A DNA stretch of 64,000 nt, taken from Dethiosulfovibrio salsuginis. GTDB taxonomy: Bacteria; Synergistota; Synergistia; Synergistales; Dethiosulfovibrionaceae. A program made the translations under genes and the position numbers. Within the stretch, counting starts at the first letter, position 1. Each line of letters starts with the position of its first letter. This document shows, in pieces, positions 18,375 through 27,541 of the stretch. The notes under the pieces are model-generated. The model saw nothing but the letters and a program-made list of their open reading frames with translations. It made no database searches and was not told the origin of the DNA. The stretch is from the NCBI RefSeq assembly GCF_900177735.1, contig NZ_FXBB01000001.1:186001-250000 (forward strand), given 5' to 3'.

Positions 18375-19666
18375 ATTCCGAACCTCCCAAAAATAGCGTC
18401 TACATGACGGAAATAGTGTTCCTTAGAGAAAAGAGCCTCCAAATCCTCTTTGGTCAAAATCGACTTCACCTTAGGATCATCCCATAAAAGGTCTATAAAA
18501 GCACCTTCTCCGTCCCAACATCTCATAGCGTTGGACTGAACCACCGAATAGGCGTCCTCTCGGCTCATGCCGAAACGCTCCACCAGCTCCAGCAAAACCC
18601 TTTGGCTGAAAACCAGGCCTCCAGTGAGATCCAAGTTTTTCTCCATTCTTGCCTCGTTAACGGTCATGCCTCTGACGACCTTCTCCATAAGGCGGCACAT
18701 ATAGTGGATGAGGTGAAAAGAGTCGGGCCAGGCTATACGCTCTACAGAGGAGTGGCTGATGTCCCTCTCGTGCCACAGAGGGATATTCTCCAGAGCCGCC
18801 ATGTGGTAGGACCTCACAAGCCTTGCCATTCCGGATATCCTCTCGCAGAGGATGGGATTCTTTTTATGAGGCATGGCGGAGGAGCCCTTCTGTTTACTGC
18901 CGAAAGGCTCCAGGACCTCCAGCACCTCGGTCCTCTGAAGGTGGCGAACCTCGGTGGCTATACGCTCTAAGGCACAGCCAAGGGAGGCCAGGGCGTAGGA
19001 GACCTGGGCATGGCGGTCTCTCTGTATAACCTGGGTGGAAACGGGATCCACCTTAAGCCCTAAAGAGGAACACACTTTTTCCTCAAACTCCGGGGAGGTG
19101 TGGGCTAAGGTCCCTACGGCACCGGAGAGTTTTCCGTAGGAGATGGACTCCTCAGCCTCTTCCAGCCTTTTGACGTCCCTCAACAGCTGGGAATACCAGT
19201 TGAGGACTTTGAGACCGAATGTAGTTGGCTCGGCGTGAATACCGTGAGACCTTCCTACACAGGGTGTATCACGATGCTTTACCGCTAAATCCCTCACACC
19301 GGCACAAAGGGACTGGAGCTGGCCTAGAAGGACCTTTATGCCCTCCTTAAGCCTGAGTGCGTTGGCGGTATCGAGGACATCGCTGCTGGTAAGACCTAGA
19401 TGGATATATCTCCCGCTCTCTCCTACGTGGGAGGCCATGTCGGTAACGAAGGCTATTACGTCGTGGTGAACCTCCGACTCAATCCTCTCGATATTATCCA
19501 CGTCAAAATCGCTTTTTGACCTGATTTCCTCGTATGCATCTTCTGGAATAACCCCGAGGTCCCTCCATGCCTCACATACGGCGATCTCCACCGTCATCCA
19601 GGTCCGATACTGGTTCTCTAAAGACCAGATCGCCCTCATCTCTTCCGTCTCATAGCGGTTTATCAT
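18371..19666 (-). CDS. purB: Adenylosuccinate lyase
   Basis: Cleaves SAICAR and adenylosuccinate in purine synthesis. The 431-aa protein has the fumarase/aspartase-superfamily signature GSSAMPHKKNP and an SHGIHAEPT segment with the catalytic His region. Its ATG shares one base with the stop of the upstream gene (TAATG). Downstream it overlaps glpX by four bases. Confidence 0.97.
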   Translation of the reverse strand: MINRYETEEMRAIWSLENQYRTWMTVEIAVCEAWRDLGVIPEDAYEEIRSKSDFDVDNIERIESEVHHDVIAFVTDMASHVGESGRYIHLGLTSSDVLDTANALRLKEGIKVLLGQLQSLCAGVRDLAVKHRDTPCVGRSHGIHAEPTTFGLKVLNWYSQLLRDVKRLEEAEESISYGKLSGAVGTLAHTSPEFEEKVCSSLGLKVDPVSTQVIQRDRHAQVSYALASLGCALERIATEVRHLQRTEVLEVLEPFGSKQKGSSAMPHKKNPILCERISGMARLVRSYHMAALENIPLWHERDISHSSVERIAWPDSFHLIHYMCRLMEKVVRGMTVNEARMEKNLDLTGGLVFSQRVLLELVERFGMSREDAYSVVQSNAMRCWDGEGAFIDLLWDDPKVKSILTKEDLEALFSKEHYFRHVDAIFGRFGI

Positions 19667-20373
19667 TATCCATCGGTCCTTCCTGCTGATCTACGCCTGG
19701 TTTTACGAGGCTCTATAATTTCCAGATAGCCGAGCACGTCCCTGTCCCATCGGCAGGTAACCATCTCGGAACAATCTCCTACTTGATCCATTCTATCTTT
19801 TTTTACGATTTGGAAACCCTTTTCGATAAGCCTGTCCCATAGGGCCTTTCCCACCGACGCCCACCATCCAACGTCCTCGGCGAGGGAGCAATCGCCGCTT
19901 ACGTCTTCGGCCATAAAGAAATCGCCCTCCAGTTTTGATAGAAAGATAGACAACCCACCGCAGGAAAGTAGATGCTTTCCCTGAGAAACCGCCATAGCCC
20001 TGTCCTTTGGGCCGATTTTTATCCCCCCTAGGAGGGCTTCAGCCTTAGGATTAAGCTCCAATGGGGTCACCATACGGACTATAGGGATAGGGACCTCCCA
20101 CCAGACAGGCCGTTTAAGCGATTCCTTAGGGGACCTATCTATTCCTCCTTCGCTTAAGAACACCGCTTTACCGGTAAAGTCGCCGTCCACCTCTCCTTTG
20201 AGACAGGAACTTTTTTTCTCCAAAATGGATTTTATGGACCATTCTCCCAGTCCCATTCCTATAAAAGAGACGAGCCTGTCTTTGTGGATGGACCATCGTC
20301 GTTCGTTCCAATCCACCACCAACCAGTCAACTCCGGTCTCGTACAGTTTTCTCAGAAGTTCGTCGACCTCCAT
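19666..20373 (-). CDS. Uncharacterised protein between ftsY and purB
   Basis: A 235-residue soluble protein that I do not recognise. It has no signal peptide, membrane segment or obvious catalytic motif. The N-terminal half contains DWLVVDWNERRWSIHKDRL, the middle an alternating hydrophobic region, and the C-terminus is basic (EPRKTRRRSAGR). The ATG at 20373 is preferred, 7 bases after AAAGGTGG; an ATG at 20400 is also possible. It is embedded in the operon with ftsY 30-60 bases upstream and a one-base overlap with purB, so it is surely expressed. Confidence 0.75.
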   Translation of the reverse strand: MEVDELLRKLYETGVDWLVVDWNERRWSIHKDRLVSFIGMGLGEWSIKSILEKKSSCLKGEVDGDFTGKAVFLSEGGIDRSPKESLKRPVWWEVPIPIVRMVTPLELNPKAEALLGGIKIGPKDRAMAVSQGKHLLSCGGLSIFLSKLEGDFFMAEDVSGDCSLAEDVGWWASVGKALWDRLIEKGFQIVKKDRMDQVGDCSEMVTCRWDRDVLGYLEIIEPRKTRRRSAGRTDG

Positions 20374-20403
20374 TGAGAGGCCACCTTTAGCCTTGGTCAT
20401 CTA

Positions 20404-21339
20404 CTAGGCGTCCTGCACTTTTGGGGATGTGCCTAAAAGGCCGTCGACAAACTCCTCTGGGTCAAAGGGGCCGAGATCCTCCACCCCTTCTCCGAGACCA
20501 ATATACCTTATAGGCAGAGCAAGCTGATCCGCTATAGCTAGAACTATACCACCTTTAGCGGTATTATCGTACTTGGTTAAAACTATACCGGTCAACGGAG
20601 CAACTTCATCGAATACCTGGGCCTGCCTTAAGGCGTTTTGGCCGGTGACAGCGTCGAGAACCAAAAAAGACTCTATATCCTCCCTCTCTATCTCCCGAGA
20701 GATCACCCTGTAAATCTTGCCGAGCTCTTCCATGAGATTGTGTTTTGACTGAAGCCTGCCAGCGGTGTCGACTATCACTACCTCCGCGCCGGAGGCTTTA
20801 GCGGCGTTTATGGAGTCAAAGGTAACAGCCCCAGGATCGCTCCCCTGCTGTTGAGCTATGACCCTTACGCCGGTTCTCTCTCCCCAGGCTTGAAGCTGCT
20901 CTACAGCCGCCGCCCTGTAGGTGTCCGCTGCTGCCATAATAACCTTTTTCCCCTTAGCCTGAAAGCTGCTTGCGAGCTTTCCTGCGGTAGTGGTCTTTCC
21001 GCTCCCGTTTACCCCTACCATCACTATAACCTTGGGGCGGGAGGATAGGTCTACCGGAGCCCCCATCAGAGGTATCTTTTTTAGCTTTTCCACCAAAAGG
21101 CTTCTGAAGCTGGATAAAAGGACCTCCGGTTCCCTTATACCCTCTTTCCTGTAAATACCTTTAAGCTCCGAGACAAGAGACTCGGACAGATCGACTCCCA
21201 CGTCGCCGGAGATAAGTTTTTCCTCTAGGTCAATCCAAAAATCGTCGTTTATCTTTCCAGAAAAGAGGGAAACGACTCCGTCACTCCATTTTTCCCTCAC
21301 CGAAGAGAGCTTTGTCTTTATATCCTTTAAGAAGGCCAT
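20404..21339 (-). CDS. ftsY: Signal recognition particle receptor FtsY
   Basis: Membrane-targeting GTPase that docks ribosome-SRP complexes. The 311-aa protein has only the NG core without the long acidic N-terminal region of Enterobacteria. G1 is GVNGSGKTTT (about residues 114-123), then DTYRAAAVEQL, DTAGRLQ, TKYD and the GLGEGVEDLGPF closing motif. The ATG overlaps the stop of ricT by one base (TAATG). Confidence 0.97.
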   Translation of the reverse strand: MAFLKDIKTKLSSVREKWSDGVVSLFSGKINDDFWIDLEEKLISGDVGVDLSESLVSELKGIYRKEGIREPEVLLSSFRSLLVEKLKKIPLMGAPVDLSSRPKVIVMVGVNGSGKTTTAGKLASSFQAKGKKVIMAAADTYRAAAVEQLQAWGERTGVRVIAQQQGSDPGAVTFDSINAAKASGAEVVIVDTAGRLQSKHNLMEELGKIYRVISREIEREDIESFLVLDAVTGQNALRQAQVFDEVAPLTGIVLTKYDNTAKGGIVLAIADQLALPIRYIGLGEGVEDLGPFDPEEFVDGLLGTSPKVQDA

Positions 21340-22574
21340 TAGCTATCCCCTCCCTCGCTGGAAACAGGTTTCTTCCTGTTGCTTCTTCGTCTCCTCTTTT
21401 TCTTAGTCGTATCGGAAGATTTTTTTTCAGGAGATTCTTGTTTATCTTTAACTACAGGCGACTGTACTGACTCGACTCCTATAGGCTTCTTTTTCTTCTT
21501 TCTCCTCCTCGGGTTTTTCTTCGCCCCTGTCTCCAGGCCAGAGGAAGGCTCTTTCTTTAAAACTCTATCCACCGACGGTCCATCGGCTTTAGTGTCCTTA
21601 CCTCCGGCATCCCGAACCGGGGGGATCTCAACAGGAGGAGGAAGATCGTTGCTGGAGCTTTTCTTCCTGTTTCCGTTGGGACGGCTGTTGGGGATCATAC
21701 CGTCCTCTCCTGCCAGGACTTTTTCCTTAAACTCCTCAAAAGAGTCGACCTCGACGGAAAAATGGGTTCCGTCAGGGGACCTTAGAAGCACGCTCCCCTC
21801 TTTGATATCCACCCCCATCATCAGGAAGTTGCCCCGAGGCCCTTTTATCTTGCTCCCTGGGTTAGGCAGTTTTTTCCAAAGCTCTCTGTACACGTTATGT
21901 TCGTAGCTCATACAGCACATAAGACGCCCACAGAGACCGGATATCTTACTAGGGTTGAGGGCCAGGTTTTGCTCTTTTACCATTTTGATGCCGATAGGCA
22001 TAAAAGCGTGAAGCCAGTAGCTACAGCAACAGGGCCTTCCACAGGGAGCGATCCCCTTGACGACCTTAGACTCGTCTCTGACCCCAATTTGCCTTAGCTC
22101 TATTCTGGTTTTAAATTCCCTGGCTAAGTCCCTTACGTAAGCCCTGAAATCGACCCTTTGCTCCGAGGTGAAGTAGAAAAAAAGTTTTTTTCTATCCAGT
22201 AGATACTCTACATCCACTATTTTCATGGCAAGGTGATGTTCTCCCAGAAGCTGGCGAGATTTATACAAAACCCCTTCCTCCAGAGATCTATTCTCCCCAT
22301 CTAGCAGTAGATCTCTGTCGGTAGCCTGCCTTACGAAGGAAACTGTCTGGAGACCGGGCTCTCCGTTTTGAACCCCTTCCTTTGAGCCCTCTTCGTTGCT
22401 TCTGACGTAAAAATCCGCCTGTTCGCCGGAGATTTCACCTGCTACTTTAGCGACTTCCTCTCCTCTAGAGGTCTCCACCACCACAGGCTCACCTGGCACT
22501 AACACCGGTATTCCCGCCTCAGAGACCAACCCTAGATATCTAGGTTTACCAAATACGGTCAAAAACACTTTCAA
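21339..22574 (-). CDS. ricT: PSP1-domain protein, RicT/YaaT family
   Basis: Homologue of Bacillus YaaT (RicT), part of the Y-complex that influences RNA processing and phosphorelay. The PSP1 domain covers about residues 1-270 and holds the conserved cysteine cluster CGRPCCCSYW and LCGRLMCCMSYEH, which in RicT binds 4Fe-4S clusters. A long, very basic low-complexity tail (about 290-411, with KKKKKP and KKKRRRR runs) is unusual and suggests RNA or membrane contact. The start is TTG at 22574 after GGAGG, overlapping holB by 29 bases. The order tmk-yaaR-holB-yaaT matches Bacillus. Confidence 0.92.
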   Translation of the reverse strand: MKVFLTVFGKPRYLGLVSEAGIPVLVPGEPVVVETSRGEEVAKVAGEISGEQADFYVRSNEEGSKEGVQNGEPGLQTVSFVRQATDRDLLLDGENRSLEEGVLYKSRQLLGEHHLAMKIVDVEYLLDRKKLFFYFTSEQRVDFRAYVRDLAREFKTRIELRQIGVRDESKVVKGIAPCGRPCCCSYWLHAFMPIGIKMVKEQNLALNPSKISGLCGRLMCCMSYEHNVYRELWKKLPNPGSKIKGPRGNFLMMGVDIKEGSVLLRSPDGTHFSVEVDSFEEFKEKVLAGEDGMIPNSRPNGNRKKSSSNDLPPPVEIPPVRDAGGKDTKADGPSVDRVLKKEPSSGLETGAKKNPRRRKKKKKPIGVESVQSPVVKDKQESPEKKSSDTTKKKRRRRSNRKKPVSSEGGDS

Positions 22575-23310
22575 AAGGGTATTCCTCCTCTATGAGTAAA
22601 AAAACCATATCTCCCATCATGGAGACCGATAGATTGGTCTGACCCGCCAAAAATATCAACTGCGAAAGGTTGGATGCCTTGAGGTATAACTTTTTTTGGA
22701 CAAGGAAGCCTATAAACCCCTGAAGCTCCAATATAAGTTGCTCGCGATCGAAAGAGGATATACGCTCTAACCACCCCATCCACTGGGCTTTCCCCGACGG
22801 TGGTGACAGCGGCGGAAAGGTATCCTCTTCAGGAAAAACAATAGTCCAGATCCTGCTTCTGAGGGTCGGGATCAGCCGATTTTCCTCCATAAGGAATATC
22901 AGTCGACAGCCCGCTGGAGGCTCTTCGGTTATCTTTAAAAGGCTGTTGGCGGAGTTGATGTTAAGTTTGTCGGCACAGGGAACTACCCCTATCCTGCCGG
23001 AGGAGACCACAGCCTTGAGATGTAACTCGTCGATCATCTCCCTGCACTGGTCCACCGACGGAGGCCCCTGTTCGGACGAAACGATCAGATCAGGGTGACT
23101 CCCTTCGCTCCAAGCCATACAGGAAAGGCAGCGGCCACAGCCGTCTTTATTCAGGCATAGCATAATCTTAGAGATCTCCAAGAGCAGGGCACTGTGGAGG
23201 GAACCTGAAAGACAAAGGGCTATAGCCGACGGGGTAACCTCCCCTGCAAGCTTATCCTTAAGATTGAGCCATAGTGGGCTGGATTTCAAAAAAGCAGGGA
23301 TATTAAGCAT
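22546..23310 (-). CDS. holB: DNA polymerase III delta' subunit
   Basis: Clamp-loader subunit. The 254-aa protein has a zinc-binding cysteine set CLNKDGCGRCLSC (about residues 52-64) and the LNINSANSLLKITEEPP segment typical of delta'/tau AAA+ subunits. The P-loop is degenerate, as usual in delta'. Its start overlaps yaaR by 25 bases and its 3' end overlaps ricT. Confidence 0.9.
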   Translation of the reverse strand: MLNIPAFLKSSPLWLNLKDKLAGEVTPSAIALCLSGSLHSALLLEISKIMLCLNKDGCGRCLSCMAWSEGSHPDLIVSSEQGPPSVDQCREMIDELHLKAVVSSGRIGVVPCADKLNINSANSLLKITEEPPAGCRLIFLMEENRLIPTLRSRIWTIVFPEEDTFPPLSPPSGKAQWMGWLERISSFDREQLILELQGFIGFLVQKKLYLKASNLSQLIFLAGQTNLSVSMMGDMVFLLIEEEYPFESVFDRIW

Positions 23311-23711
23311 CCTTTTATATCCTCCATAAGTTTAAGGGCCTTGGTCCTCTGGTTCTCCCTGAGCAAGACGTCCTCCAGCTCCTGGAGCCACTCCTCGGTC
23401 TGCTCTACCACGACAAAAGCCCTTCTCTCGGTTCTCCTCCACCGTAAATCTCTGCGCAGCAAAAAGCCCTTCAACGCCTGATCGAGAAGCTGTTTTACCA
23501 GCTCCCTGTACCTGGCGAGCACCACCCTGGAGGGTACTCTGGACAGTTTGCTCCCTATATCGTCCAGTTCTTTCAATAGAGCCTCTATCTCCACGGTCTG
23601 AACCGCTTTATCGAAAGAGCCACCGACGGACCTGGACGGCCCTCTTTTGTCGTCTTTTAGAGGTAAGCCAATACCTCCCGATCGATCCCTGGAGGTCCTC
23701 TCTATTTTCAC
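23286..23711 (-). CDS. yaaR: YaaR (DUF327) family protein
   Basis: A 141-residue helical protein of the YaaR family, function unknown, conserved between tmk and holB in Firmicutes and relatives. The C-terminal half is a predicted helical bundle (RYRELVKQLLDQALKGFLLRRDLRWRR). The GTG start at 23711 overlaps the tmk stop (GTGA). Confidence 0.82.
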   Translation of the reverse strand: MKIERTSRDRSGGIGLPLKDDKRGPSRSVGGSFDKAVQTVEIEALLKELDDIGSKLSRVPSRVVLARYRELVKQLLDQALKGFLLRRDLRWRRTERRAFVVVEQTEEWLQELEDVLLRENQRTKALKLMEDIKGCLISLLF

Positions 23712-24340
23712 CGAATCAGCCCTTTCAGACTATCGCACACCCTGCCAAAGACCTCTTCAGGATCTCCGCTACCATCGACGGGGACGATCCTATCGGGATA
23801 ACGTCGAGCGAGCTCGCTAAACCCTTCGGAGATTTTGGACATAAGGTCAAAATCCAGCTCTATTCTATCGGAAGTCCCTCTCCCCTCCATCCTGGAGAGG
23901 GACTCCTGACGGGATAGATTGAGCCAGACGGTCATATCAGGGATTGGAAAGTCACACCAGCCAAAGATCCTCTCGACAAAACCTAGTTCAAGGCCCCTTC
24001 CGAAACACTGGTAGGCGACGGTAGAGTCTGTATAGCGGTCACAAATGACTATGTCCCCTCTGGATAGAGCTGGAATAACAACCTGAACGAGGTGCTCGCA
24101 CCTGTCGGCGAGAAAGAGAAACAACTCGGTCTTGTGGTGCATCAAAACCCCGTTAAGCAGGACATCCCTTAACTTACCTCCCTCGGACCAATCCCCAGGC
24201 TCTCTGGTCAGAGTTACTGAATAACCTAAATCCCTGAGGTGATCGCACAACAGCCTGGCTTGGGTTGATTTCCCAGATCCGTCGATCCCCTCGAAGGATA
24301 TAAAAAGTCCCTTACGGTGCATTCTCGAGCTAACTAGCAT
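23708..24340 (-). CDS. tmk: Thymidylate kinase
   Basis: Phosphorylates dTMP to dTDP. It shows the P-loop FEGIDGSGKSTQA near residues 16-28, LTREPGDWSEGGKLRD and DRYTDSTVAYQ. The ATG at 24340 is preferred, 6 bases after GAGGG (210 aa); the ATG at 24322 is an alternative, and a much longer open frame upstream runs antisense to the aminopeptidase and is ignored. First gene of the long leftward operon. Confidence 0.95.
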   Translation of the reverse strand: MLVSSRMHRKGLFISFEGIDGSGKSTQARLLCDHLRDLGYSVTLTREPGDWSEGGKLRDVLLNGVLMHHKTELFLFLADRCEHLVQVVIPALSRGDIVICDRYTDSTVAYQCFGRGLELGFVERIFGWCDFPIPDMTVWLNLSRQESLSRMEGRGTSDRIELDFDLMSKISEGFSELARRYPDRIVPVDGSGDPEEVFGRVCDSLKGLIR

Positions 24341-24386
24341 ATAATACCCTCGTTTCCGATAAAAAAACAAAGTTAGGAGGAATACC

Positions 24387-25778
24387 ATGAGCGATATCGC
24401 CGACAAGAATATCAATTCCAGGAGCTGGGAAAAGTATACCCCCTCGGAGATCAAAGAGACCACCGATTTTCTGATGGACATGGTAACATCCTGCAAAACA
24501 GAGAGAGAATGTGTCCGCTGGTTGAAATCGGACCTAGAGGCAAGGGGAGCCATAACCTCGGAGAATACCGACACCCTCCAACCGGGAGATGTCCTCTACA
24601 TGGACTGGAAAGGACGAGCCATACTAGCCGCTAGAATCGGTAAAGAGGGGCTGGATAACGGCGTAACGGTAATAGCTTCCCACATAGACTCTCCCAGGAT
24701 AGACGTTAAAGGCCGTCCTCTATACGAAGAAGGCAACCTCGCTTTCCTAGACTGCCATTATTACGGAGGTTTGAAAAAATATCAATGGACCAATGTCCCT
24801 CTGGCCCTCCATGGCGAAATTCACCGAGCCGACGGAACCACGCTACATATATCCTTCGGAGAGGATCGTTCAGAACCGGTTCTCATGATCCCAGATTTAG
24901 AGCCTCACGTGGACAGAGACATGGACAAGAGAAAGGCCTCTGAGGCGGTAGACGGGGAGGATTTGGACGCCTTAGTGGGAAACAGCCCTTCCGAGGAGGA
25001 AGACTTTCCCGTTAAAAAAGCTATATCAACGCTCCTCATGGAAAAGTGGGGCCTGGAGGAAAAGAATTTTCTATCCGCCGATCTGGCCCTAGTTCCATCG
25101 GGACCGGCCAGGTTTGCTGGTCTGGACGGATCTATGGTAGCGGCCTACGGCCTGGATGATCGAGTATGCACCGCCATGTCCTACAAAGCCTTCTGGGATA
25201 TGGACATACCGGAAAAGACAGCGGTATTCGTCGCCGTCGATCGAGAGGAAATAGGAAGCGAAAGCATAGGTGGGGCCCAGGGGGCCTTTATGGACCTATT
25301 TTTACTGGAGCTGCTAAAGGCCACGGGCAAAACCCCGGACATTCTGTCTCTCAGGAGACTTTACAGCAACAGCGGAGCTATAAGCGCCGACGTAACCGCT
25401 GGGATGAACCCTCTCTACAAAAAAAACTACGTCAGGGATCAGCAGGCTCTCATGGGAAACGGAGTCGCCTTGGTTAAATTCTCGGGCAGAGGCGGAAAAT
25501 ACGATTGCAACGAGGCAAGAGGGGAGTTCGTCGCGTCGGTTATAGCCTCTTTAGATAGAAAATCCGTTCCCTGGCAGACCGGGAGCTTCGGTAAAGTGGA
25601 CAAGGCCGGTGGAGGAACTATCGCTACATATCTGGCCAGAACCGGTATGGACACCATCGACATCGGTCCCGCCCTTTTGTCTATGCACTCTCCTATGGAG
25701 CTGGTCAGCACAGCGGACGTGACGGCGCTTTACAAGTGCTATATGGCCCTTTGGGAACACCTTCCGACCAGGGCATAA
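24387..25778 (+). CDS. M18 family aminopeptidase
   Basis: Two-zinc aminopeptidase related to aspartyl aminopeptidase and yeast Lap4. The metal ligands can be seen in ASHIDSPR (about residues 97-104), LDDR, VDREEIGSES and the late MHSPMELVS. A long N-terminal segment and the dimer insertion with EEEDFPVKK match the 440-470-aa bacterial members (463 aa). Cytoplasmic, suiting a peptide-fermenting lifestyle. The ATG follows GTTAGGAGG. A TATAAT at 24340-24345 may be its -10. Confidence 0.92.
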   Translation: MSDIADKNINSRSWEKYTPSEIKETTDFLMDMVTSCKTERECVRWLKSDLEARGAITSENTDTLQPGDVLYMDWKGRAILAARIGKEGLDNGVTVIASHIDSPRIDVKGRPLYEEGNLAFLDCHYYGGLKKYQWTNVPLALHGEIHRADGTTLHISFGEDRSEPVLMIPDLEPHVDRDMDKRKASEAVDGEDLDALVGNSPSEEEDFPVKKAISTLLMEKWGLEEKNFLSADLALVPSGPARFAGLDGSMVAAYGLDDRVCTAMSYKAFWDMDIPEKTAVFVAVDREEIGSESIGGAQGAFMDLFLLELLKATGKTPDILSLRRLYSNSGAISADVTAGMNPLYKKNYVRDQQALMGNGVALVKFSGRGGKYDCNEARGEFVASVIASLDRKSVPWQTGSFGKVDKAGGGTIATYLARTGMDTIDIGPALLSMHSPMELVSTADVTALYKCYMALWEHLPTRA

Positions 25779-25814
25779 AGAGCAGGGGACGACAACTCTG
25801 TCGTCCCCTGCTCT
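25779..25814. terminator. Hairpin between convergent M18 and S55 genes
   Basis: A 16-bp perfect stem (25779-25794 with 25799-25814, loop ACTC) begins at the last base of the M18 stop codon region and ends 6 bases before the S55 peptidase stop. T-tails are short on both strands, so it may act as a bidirectional terminator or an mRNA 3' stabiliser. Confidence 0.75.
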
Positions 25815-25819
25815 CACGA

Positions 25820-27541
25820 CTAAAACTCCCCAGGAAGGACCACAAGGCTCTTATCCAAAGCCCCTTCTACGTAGTAGTCCGACCTGTAAACCCTCATAGA
25901 GCCCTCTTTGATCTTTCTACGCCGAACCTCTCCAGGATACTCCCCCGTAGGAGGCAACATACCGCTTTGCCTATCGTCGGAAACGGTGGGCTGGTAGGAA
26001 AGCTCTATAACCACCTCGTTGGCCTTTTCTCTGTCCGACAATTCCTTTAACATATCGTCGAGATTGGAGATAGAGCGGTCCATCTCACCCTGTCCTCCGT
26101 CGGGCTCCCCTAAGCCTCCACCTCTCACCGTGACCTGACAAGGTCCTGCGACACCTTCCGGTATGGACAGATAGAATTTTCGGACCTGTTCCCTGGCTCT
26201 GTAGGGCCTCATATGGACCGACACCTCCACCGTATCCCCAGGACCGTAGGTCTCTTTGTCCAGCGAAATTCTATCGATGTAAAGTATCCTCGGGGTGGAG
26301 GAGACCTCTACCTCAAAATTAACCCCTAGAGGCAATAACTCTCTATAAGGGTTTAAGATCACCGAGGAGACCAAGCCCGATACCGCTTGGGCTACTCTAT
26401 CGGAAATATCGTCAGGGGAGAAGTAAAAGTCCGTATGGCTCCATCCCTTATAGAGTCCCCCTCCATCGAAGGAAATGGTCATTTTAGCGGTACCGGCGCC
26501 TTTCCTTCCCCAGGTCCTATCCATAAGGCCAAGAAATACCGGGGGAGCTATCTTAGACACCAAGAAGGGGTCTGAAACTACTCTAAAACCCTTTAAGGAC
26601 CGTTTTTTTTCGTCCCTGTCGTAAAGCCGAAAGGCTAGATCGACGGAGGGCGGAAAGGCACCTAAAACCCCTCCAATAGCCTGAGCCCTATCCTGGGTCA
26701 CAGTCCCTATAACGTTGCCGAAAGACCCTATTTTAAAAGGCGACTCCACGCTTGGGACCACGTGGTGTATCCAGGCCTTGGTTAAAGGGTAGGCCACCGA
26801 GCCTTTTTGAATAAACGGGTGGGCAAAGGCGAGAAACCTACCGTCGGTGGAGAGGGCGGAGAGGGTCCCGGTAGCACCCAAGGTGACATCTCCCCAGGCC
26901 AAAAGGACGCCGATAGCGTCACCGGGAGATAGTTTAGCTACTGTCTCAACTACAGGACCTCCTCCTGCTCCGCCGGATAACATCACCTGAGATCCTAATG
27001 CCTCCGACAGCCGCTCCTGCGCCCTAGGTCCGACACCGGAGAGGGATAGAACCCTACGGGAATCGTAGTCACCGGAAACCTCCTCCAACTGATCAATAGG
27101 GACGCTCTTGACGAAAGGAGGTATTTTATCGGTCCAGCTGAATACCTTAGCCATATCCTCAATAGGGGTCACCAGACCTAAACGATGGTCGCTAAAGTTC
27201 CATCCATAGCCGATAGCACCGATTAGCCTACCATCGATATATACCGGACTACCGCTCATACCTGCGGCGATACCTCCGGTTTTCTCTATAACCGGGCCTT
27301 CAGCCTTTATAGCTATAAGGTGATCGGGATCGCCGTCTTGAGGTATAACGCTTATGACCGTTACAGGGAAGGATACAACCGATGTGCCGGATACGACGGT
27401 GTAGGCGACGCCCCTTTGCCCAGGCTTGATTTTATCCACGCCCATAATGGAAGTAGAAAAGGGAAAATCGGACGCAAAACCGCCGTCGATCACCAGTAGA
27501 GACAGGACAAACACAGCAAAAAACCTTTTTAGGTAATTCAT
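25820..27541 (-). CDS. SpoIVB-like S55 peptidase, exported
   Basis: The N-terminus is a signal peptide (MNYLKRFFAVFVLSLLVIDGG, cleavage near FAS-D). The following domain matches the SpoIVB S55 serine peptidase family: GVDKIKPGQRGVAYTV, then the catalytic serine in GGIAAGMSGSPVYIDGRLIGAIGYGW (about residues 87-112). The C-terminal half (about 280-573) is a long beta-rich region of unknown role. The ATG at 27541 overlaps the prfB stop (ATGA), 8 bases after AAGGTGG. No sporulation genes are present, so it is probably an envelope peptidase, not a sporulation factor. Confidence 0.85.
   Translation of the reverse strand: MNYLKRFFAVFVLSLLVIDGGFASDFPFSTSIMGVDKIKPGQRGVAYTVVSGTSVVSFPVTVISVIPQDGDPDHLIAIKAEGPVIEKTGGIAAGMSGSPVYIDGRLIGAIGYGWNFSDHRLGLVTPIEDMAKVFSWTDKIPPFVKSVPIDQLEEVSGDYDSRRVLSLSGVGPRAQERLSEALGSQVMLSGGAGGGPVVETVAKLSPGDAIGVLLAWGDVTLGATGTLSALSTDGRFLAFAHPFIQKGSVAYPLTKAWIHHVVPSVESPFKIGSFGNVIGTVTQDRAQAIGGVLGAFPPSVDLAFRLYDRDEKKRSLKGFRVVSDPFLVSKIAPPVFLGLMDRTWGRKGAGTAKMTISFDGGGLYKGWSHTDFYFSPDDISDRVAQAVSGLVSSVILNPYRELLPLGVNFEVEVSSTPRILYIDRISLDKETYGPGDTVEVSVHMRPYRAREQVRKFYLSIPEGVAGPCQVTVRGGGLGEPDGGQGEMDRSISNLDDMLKELSDREKANEVVIELSYQPTVSDDRQSGMLPPTGEYPGEVRRRKIKEGSMRVYRSDYYVEGALDKSLVVLPGEF

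Noticed and set aside
24341-24574. Upstream extension of tmk
   Set aside because: The extra 78 codons overlap the divergent M18 gene, lack a ribosome site and look unlike any thymidylate kinase N-terminus.
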